In this document: positions 6,921 to 10,948 of the stretch, piece after piece
Numbering within the stretch: position 1 is the stretch's first letter
How the letters are laid out: every line of letters begins with the position of its first letter
From: CAIXTV01 sp037144095
GTDB lineage: Bacteria > Bacteroidota > Bacteroidia > Bacteroidales > CAIXTV01
Length of the DNA: 10,948 nt
Reading direction: 5' to 3'
Assembly (NCBI GenBank): GCA_037144095.1
Contig: JBAWXL010000160.1
Location: 1-10,948 of the forward strand
Program-made: the position numbers and the translations under genes
Notes under the pieces: generated by a model
Databases searched by the model: none
Seen by the model: only the letters and a program-made list of their open reading frames with translations
What the model was told of the DNA's origin: nothing

Positions 6921-7200
6921 CTACCAAAGGTGCTGTTTTAGCAAAAAAGTGCTTGTCTTATTAAAAAAGTGTCTGTTTTAGCAAAAAAGTGCCTGACTTA
7001 TTAAAAAAGTGCCTGTTTTAGCAAAAAAGTGCCTGACTTATTAAAAAAGTGTCTGACTTAGCAAAAAAGTGCCTGACTTATTAAAAAAGTGTCTGTCTTA
7101 GCAAAAAAGTGCCTGACTTATTAAAAAAGTGCCTGTTTTGCTAAAATAATGCTTTTTTTATTAAAATAAGCATTGTCTAATAAAAAATGCTGTTTAGCAG
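6921..7200. repeat. 20-bp tandem repeat array (40-bp higher-order period) with decayed edges
   Basis: Ten units of exactly 20 bp run from 6941 to 7140. Each has the form (gc or tt)AAAAAAGTG(c/t)(c/t)TG followed by actta, tctta or tttta. Units starting gc and units starting tt alternate strictly, giving a 40-bp period. One degenerate unit precedes (6921-6940) and up to three follow (7141-7200). The period is not a multiple of three and all frames contain stops, so it is not coding. The A6 tracts recur about every two helical turns, which should bend the DNA. Many units have short self-complementarity (AAGT...ACTT around a GCCTG loop). No spacers separate the units, so it is not a CRISPR array. 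Confidence 0.92.
7148..7174. repeat. AT-rich hairpin at the right edge of the tandem array
   Basis: AATGCTT (7148-7154) pairs with AAGCATT (7168-7174); after one mismatch TTTT pairs with AAAA around a 3-base loop. A second small hairpin follows (TGCT-GTTT-AGCA, 7188-7199). Both lie in the decayed repeat units, so they may be mutated copies that gained symmetry, or a boundary structure. Confidence 0.55.
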
Positions 7201-7633
7201 CTTATTGCAATATCCCCCGTTTGCCGAAGGCTGAAGTTCGCATGAGTTATCGCCTCAGGCGGCATTATCTATAAAAGTTTAATCTCAGCAGGGCGGCTAA
7301 TGATTGTTGAATGGAATTTGTAATTCAGCTCTGAATATCGGATAATTTGCAATTATCTCCTTTCTTTGAAATATTCCAGTGATTTTTCTTTTGTTTGAAG
7401 ATAATTTTGTAATTTTGGGTTTTGAAAAATCAATAGAAATTAATCCGCATAATATTACCGCTGTAAAAAACAGAGACCTTGTTATGAAGAAATTATATGA
7501 ATAATATGCAAATGGCTTTAATTAATTCGTAGCTAAGCGGCATATCAAAGTTAAGCAAAATTCTATCAACTATAATAATGCGGACAACCGGCACAGTAAT
7601 GGTTAATTTAAAAAAAATGGGAATCTTAAAATC
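7201..7633. other. Gene-free stretch before the TPR-like gene
   Basis: No reading frame in these 433 bases looks like a gene. It contains a small GC hairpin CGCC-TCA-GGCG (7251-7261), a locally GC-richer patch at 7211-7263 unlike the AT-rich flanks, two adjacent TAATTTTG octamers (7402-7409 and 7410-7417), the second with a TTTG 16 bases upstream at 7390-7393 that could form a promoter, and the first copy of a 33-bp direct repeat at 7531-7563. The octamers are more than 200 bases from the next start codon, so their use is doubtful. Confidence 0.5.
7531..7563 (+). repeat. Imperfect 33-bp direct repeat, copy 1
   Basis: This copy begins AGCTAAGCGGCATATC and ends GTTAAGCAAAATTC. Aligned without gaps to 8263-8295 it matches at 26 of 33 positions (counted by eye), including unbroken runs of 9 and 7 bases. 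The two copies are 732 bases apart and bracket the broken TPR-like gene. Confidence 0.65.
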
Positions 7634-8268
7634 ATGAATTGGTTTACAAAATTATTTCGTAGAAAAACAATTAGTCAGGCAGACCTTGATTCTATTGAGG
7701 CTTGTAATGCATATTTAGCGGGAGAAAAATTGTGGAAAGATTCTATTCTGCCTGATGAACAATTCTCTAAATTACTCAGTAATGAAGTACTTCCCTATGA
7801 GCCACTTGAATTAAAAAAAAACAAAGCATTAGAAGCACTCAAGCTTTTCGATAAAGCCATAGAAAAAGGTTTTGAAGAAGAACCCGAAATATTTTCCATG
7901 CGAGGGAGTATTCTCAATGATTTGGGGTTTTATTTTGAAGCTCTTGAAGATTATAATAAAGCTATATCAGGAAAACCCCAAAAAGGAATTGCAAATAATT
8001 ATTTTATGCGTAGCTATATTAAAGAATCTATTTATGATTTTGATGTAGTATCGCTGACATGAAAGAAGCTGTTCGTTTTTCAAAATACGACAATGACGAT
8101 AATAAATATTGGAACAGTCATTATAAAAAAATTGGTTATAGCTCTGCTACTGAATTTTATGAAGGTGAATTAGCTTCTATGACAAGATTGTTAAATTACA
8201 GAAAAGAATCCGCCACAGACAAAGATTCTAAATTGGAAGATATAAAAAGAAGAGAAAAGCCCAGCTAA
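7634..8268 (+). pseudogene. TPR-like protein gene broken by an apparent one-base deletion near 8045
   Basis: Two overlapping frames, 7634-8062 (142 residues) and 8059-8268 (69 residues), read as one protein if a single base is restored. Frame one runs to IKESIYDFD (Asp137) and then into an unrelated five-residue tail. Frame two, read back upstream of its first ATG, gives SIADMKEAVRFS. Adding one G at GATGTAGTATC (8042-8052) yields YDFDGSIADMKEAVRF, a normal TPR helix pair, and a product of about 211 residues. TPR-like segments are ALEALKLFDKAIEKG (about 65-79), EIFSMRGSILNDLGFYFEALEDYNKAI (85-111) and the repaired third unit. It has no signal peptide, so it would be a cytosolic helical scaffold of unknown partner. 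The 4-base ATGA overlap mimics translational coupling, but continuity of the fold argues against two genes. This is either a real lesion or a sequencing error. A 33-bp direct repeat flanks the gene. Confidence 0.75.
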
Positions 8269-8295
8269 GCGCCAAATCTTCGTTGAGCAAAACTC
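8263..8295 (+). repeat. Imperfect 33-bp direct repeat, copy 2
   Basis: This copy begins AGCTAAGCGCCAAATC and ends GTTGAGCAAAACTC; its first bases hold the stop codon of the TPR-like gene. It matches 7531-7563 at 26 of 33 positions. A further partial echo, TAAGCACCAAAT at 8309-8320, differs by one base from TAAGCGCCAAAT in this copy (8266-8277). The rest of the 115-base gap up to 8383 is C- and A-rich with no other recognised signal. Confidence 0.65.
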
Positions 8296-8383
8296 CCAAT
8301 TCCGCTCTAAGCACCAAATAATTTTCAATTACCCACTTTATAACAAAAACAACCCCCAATAAAACAACCATAACCCCAATCAC

Positions 8384-9670
8384 ATGAACGAAATTGTATG
8401 CCCAAATTGCCAAAAGGTTTTTAAAGTAGATGAAGCAGGTTTTGCCGATATTCTTAAACAAGTGAGAGACCATAAATTTGAAGAAGAATTGCAAAACCGT
8501 TTAAACCTTGCCGAAAAAGAAAAAGTAAATGCCGTGAAACTTGCCGAGGCAAACCTTAAAAACTCGCTGCAAGCCGAACTTGCCAATAAGGATAAAGAAA
8601 TCATGCAACTAAAAGCCAACAACGAGCGCAAACTATCGGAACAACTGTCGGAAAAAGACAGCCAGCTGGCCGCAATGAAAGCAAAACTTGACAGTGCGGA
8701 TATTGAAAAAAAACTTTCGGTAAGTGAAGCAATCCAGAAAATCATCAAAGAAAGGGATGATTTAGCCAACAGTGTGAAGCTTAAAGAAACGGAGAAACAA
8801 TTACTCGAAAAATCCCTGAGCGAAAAATATGCAACAGAGCTGAAGACAAAAGATGATATCATCAAGATGAAAGACGACGAAATTGCCTTTCGCAAGGATA
8901 TGAAGCTCAAACTTTCGACCAAAATGTTAGGTGAAACCCTCGAACAACATTGTGAGATAGAATTCAATAAAATTAGGGCAACGGCATTTCAAAAAGCCTA
9001 TTTCGAAAAAGATAACGATTCGAAATCAGGGAGTAAAGGCGATTACATTTATCGCGAAATGGACGATTTCGGGAACGAAATCATTTCCATCATGTTCGAA
9101 ATGAAAAATGAGGGTGACGAAACTGCCACCAAAAAACGAAATGAAGATTTTTTCAGAGAGTTAGACAAAGATAGAACTGAAAAGAAATGCGAATATGCTG
9201 TGCTTGTCACCCTTTTGGAAGCCGACAACGAACTTTATAATGCAGGCATAGTGGATGTTTCGCACAAGTATGAAAAGATGTATGTCGTGCGACCTCAGTT
9301 TTTTATTCCAATTATTACCCTTCTGCGTAATGCTGCAATGAATTCGATGAAAGCCAAAGCCGAGCTTGCGGTTGTAAGAAATCAAAACATCGACATTACC
9401 AATTTCGAAGAGAATATTAACACCTTTAAAGTGGGATTTGCCAAGAACTATGACCTCGCAAGCCGCCAGTTTAAAACCGCAATTGAAGAAATAGATAAGA
9501 CCATCGACCATCTGCAAAAAACAAAAGATTCCCTGCTATCCTCAGTAAACAACTTGCGCCTTGCCAACATCAAAGCAGAAGATTTAACTATCAAAAAACT
9601 GACAAAAGGAAATCCCACCATGACTGCCAAATTCGAGGAATTGAAAAATGAATCCCCATCTGAACTTTAA
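8384..9670 (+). CDS. DUF2130 domain-containing coiled-coil protein
   Basis: This 428-residue cytosolic protein is of the DUF2130 family, whose role is not established. It opens with a half zinc-ribbon, IVCPNCQKVF (Cys6, Cys9), then a long charged coiled coil (about residues 28-180, rich in Glu, Lys and Leu heptads). The conserved DUF2130 core follows: GETLEQHCEIEFNKIR (183-198), KGDYIYRE (218-225), IISIMFEMKNE (233-243), and NEDFFRELDKDRTEKKCEYAVLVT. Asp220 and the Glu239-x-Lys241 pair recall a PD-(D/E)XK nuclease core, an inference from pattern rather than a known activity. A second helical region ends the protein (about 340-410). It is complete and starts 115 bases after the broken TPR-like gene. 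The only CxxC pair means a full zinc ribbon would need dimerisation. Confidence 0.85.
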   Translation: MNEIVCPNCQKVFKVDEAGFADILKQVRDHKFEEELQNRLNLAEKEKVNAVKLAEANLKNSLQAELANKDKEIMQLKANNERKLSEQLSEKDSQLAAMKAKLDSADIEKKLSVSEAIQKIIKERDDLANSVKLKETEKQLLEKSLSEKYATELKTKDDIIKMKDDEIAFRKDMKLKLSTKMLGETLEQHCEIEFNKIRATAFQKAYFEKDNDSKSGSKGDYIYREMDDFGNEIISIMFEMKNEGDETATKKRNEDFFRELDKDRTEKKCEYAVLVTLLEADNELYNAGIVDVSHKYEKMYVVRPQFFIPIITLLRNAAMNSMKAKAELAVVRNQNIDITNFEENINTFKVGFAKNYDLASRQFKTAIEEIDKTIDHLQKTKDSLLSSVNNLRLANIKAEDLTIKKLTKGNPTMTAKFEELKNESPSEL

Positions 9671-9699
9671 ATGAAAAGTAAAAAAACTTATATCTTAAC

Positions 9700-9788
9700 C
9701 ACATAGAAACAGTAGAAACATAGGTTTCACATAGATTTTAATTGAGATTCTTCTATGTGAAATTCTATTTACCTATTGTGGCTATGTG
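9700..9788. repeat. Long imperfect palindrome built from CACATAG / CTATGTG words
   Basis: Two arms of about 36 bases surround a 16-base AT-rich loop. The inner 11 bases pair perfectly (TTTCACATAGA 9725-9735 with TCTATGTGAAA 9752-9762), and the outer ends also pair (CACATAG 9700-9706 with CTATGTG 9782-9788). Between them pairing is partial, with CATAG and CCTAT words. It lies in the 190-base space between the DUF2130 gene and psd. It resembles the ACATAG-rich dispersed repeats I associate with Bacteroidota intergenic regions (from memory). It could form a hairpin in RNA or be a relic of a small non-autonomous element. No T-run follows closely. Confidence 0.75.
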
Positions 9789-9860
9789 TTTCAAATCACA
9801 TTTTCCATTTGACACTTTACATCTTCATTTTGATATTCATTATTAATTGAATCCCCTCCT

Positions 9861-10829
9861 ATGAAATTAACCAAAACAAAAAAGCGGTGGGGTATCATTT
9901 TGTTGTTGCTTGCCATAATTATTGGACTGGCATTTTATCCAACTGCGCCTCAGGATCCGATTCGATATTATGAAAGAAAGACAGGGCAATTGAAAACCGA
10001 AAAGGTAGCTGGAGAAAAGTGGTTGCAATGGTTATATTACAATCCAATTGGAGAGGCAACTTTGTGGGCTTTGGCGAAACGAAAGCTGGTGTCATCTATT
10101 TATGGCAGTATGATGGATGGCACCTCTTCAGCAAAAAAGATACAGCCCTTTATTGAAGAATTTGATATTGATATGAGCATTGCTCAGGAACAGAAGTTCA
10201 ACACTTTCAACGATTTTTTTACGCGAAAGCTAAAAGTAGGTGCACGACCGATTGATACTAGTTCTACTGTTGTTGTATCACCTGCCGATGGGAAAATGTT
10301 GGCTTATGCCGATATTAGCAAGACCGATTTTATCGTAAAAGGATATCGTTTTGATGTATCTTCCTTTTTGGATAATCCTCAACTTGCACAAAAATATCAC
10401 GATGGTGCTCTGTTGATCATCCGGTTGGCACCGCCAGATTACCATCGTTTTCACTTTCCGGTGAGTGGAAATGTATCGCCCAACAAAAAGATTGATGGGG
10501 ACTATTATTCTGTCAACCCCTTTGCTTTGCGCAAGAAGGCTGAAATATTCTGCCTGAACAAAAGAGAATATAGCATCATATCAAATCCATTGTTTGGTGA
10601 TGTGGTTATGGTGGAAGTGGGTGCCACCATGGTTGGAAGCATAGTGCAGACCTACAAGGGAACTATTGTAAATAAAGGCGAAGAGAAAGGCTTTTTTAAA
10701 TTTGGAGGCTCCACAGTAGTGCTGCTGTTTGAAAAAGGTAAAATCCATATCGATGAGGATTTATTATTGAACACAGCCAAGGGCTTTGAAACTACTGTTA
10801 AAATGGGAGAAAGAATTGGAAAGAACTAA
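9861..10829 (+). CDS. psd: Phosphatidylserine decarboxylase proenzyme, membrane-anchored, GGST type
   Basis: This enzyme decarboxylates phosphatidylserine to phosphatidylethanolamine at the inner membrane. The 322-residue precursor has a lysine-rich start and one N-terminal hydrophobic anchor (about residues 10-27). Family marks in order are FNDFFTRKLKVGARPI (116-131), SPADGK (140-145), RLAPPDYHRFHFPVSG (188-203), VNPFALR (218-224), VEVGATMVGSI (251-261) and FKFGGSTVVLLFEKGKI (279-295). The autocatalytic cut should fall between Gly283 and Ser284, making the pyruvoyl group on the small C-terminal alpha chain. Asp143, His198 and Ser284 form the expected triad. The cleavage site is GGST rather than the LGST of E. 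coli Psd, as in the Psd2-like branch. The gene stands alone, with no phosphatidylserine synthase gene beside it. All key residues are present, so it should be active. Confidence 0.93.
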   Translation: MKLTKTKKRWGIILLLLAIIIGLAFYPTAPQDPIRYYERKTGQLKTEKVAGEKWLQWLYYNPIGEATLWALAKRKLVSSIYGSMMDGTSSAKKIQPFIEEFDIDMSIAQEQKFNTFNDFFTRKLKVGARPIDTSSTVVVSPADGKMLAYADISKTDFIVKGYRFDVSSFLDNPQLAQKYHDGALLIIRLAPPDYHRFHFPVSGNVSPNKKIDGDYYSVNPFALRKKAEIFCLNKREYSIISNPLFGDVVMVEVGATMVGSIVQTYKGTIVNKGEEKGFFKFGGSTVVLLFEKGKIHIDEDLLLNTAKGFETTVKMGERIGKN

Positions 10830-10948
10830 GACCCAAGACTTAAATTTCAAATTCCAAGAGCGGAGGTTTTGACAATTAAAGTATGATAGGAACCATTGTT
10901 GTCCGATAAAAAAACAAAAATCGTTTTCTGAAGTGATAACTATATAAA
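10830..10948. other. Trailing intergenic sequence
   Basis: These 119 bases after psd show no gene start, terminator with a proper stem, or repeat that I can support. The A7 and TTTTC runs at about 10909-10926 do not sit in a hairpin. Confidence 0.4.

Noticed and set aside
6941..7140. CRISPR array
   Set aside because: The 20-bp units are directly contiguous with no unique spacers, the period is constant, and no cas gene is present.
8059..8268. Separate 69-residue gene translationally coupled by ATGA
   Set aside because: Reading upstream of its ATG continues the TPR helix of the preceding frame, so one gene with a one-base loss explains it better.
7531..8295. Integron cassette with attC sites
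   Set aside because: Only a GTTRRRY-like heptamer is present in each repeat; no matching RYYYAAC partner at attC distance, no long imperfect hairpin and no IntI gene in the window.
8380..8967. 195-residue minus-strand reading frame rich in Ser, Phe and Leu
   Set aside because: It is the antisense shadow of the coiled-coil region of the DUF2130 gene; the composition reflects reverse-complemented Glu/Lys codons.
10866..10886. TTGACA ... TATGAT promoter near the right edge
   Set aside because: The two hexamers are only about seven bases apart, far too close, and the sigma-70 form is not the Bacteroidota consensus.

Overview
The window looks like chromosomal DNA from a member of the Bacteroidota. 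It is AT-rich. One secreted protein carries a type IX secretion (T9SS) C-terminal sorting domain. Four intergenic sites upstream of genes match the Bacteroidota -7 promoter element TAnnTTTG, and clear Shine-Dalgarno sites are absent. The presence of hydG with TM1266-type regulators points to an anaerobic or fermentative lifestyle with an [FeFe]-hydrogenase. This is an inference, because the hydrogenase itself is not in the window.

Layout, left part (1-3209, minus strand): a tightly spaced run of hydG, two tandem paralogous TM1266-like small regulators and xerD (gaps of 17-25 bases), then a short LEA-like lipoprotein gene that appears broken near the window edge and has its own promoter candidate. 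Divergent from hydG is ribBA (3379-4593), the fused DHBP synthase/GTP cyclohydrolase II of riboflavin synthesis. The space between them holds one TAnnTTTG element pointing each way. Next comes a monocistronic T9SS-exported protein (4721-5968) with a promoter element and a strong intrinsic terminator.

Middle part (6000-8383): this is the least ordinary region. An unrecognised 219-residue cytosolic protein is followed by about 770 bases without a gene. That gap contains a GC-rich hairpin, a clean 20-bp tandem repeat (ten units, alternating in two subtypes to give a 40-bp period) with decayed edges, and a further AT-rich hairpin. After it lies a TPR-like gene broken by what looks like a single missing base at about 8045. 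An imperfect 33-bp direct repeat (26/33 identical by eye) flanks this gene, and the second copy contains its stop codon.

Right part (8384-10829): a DUF2130-family coiled-coil protein with a possible PD-(D/E)XK-like core, a long imperfect palindrome built from CACATAG/CTATGTG words, and a membrane-anchored phosphatidylserine decarboxylase proenzyme (psd). The genes serve unrelated housekeeping and accessory roles: hydrogenase maturation, chromosome dimer resolution, riboflavin, secretion and phosphatidylethanolamine synthesis. I see no convincing new multi-gene system. The best candidates for a closer look are the twin TM1266-like regulators beside hydG, the 20-bp repeat array, and the direct-repeat-flanked broken TPR gene.
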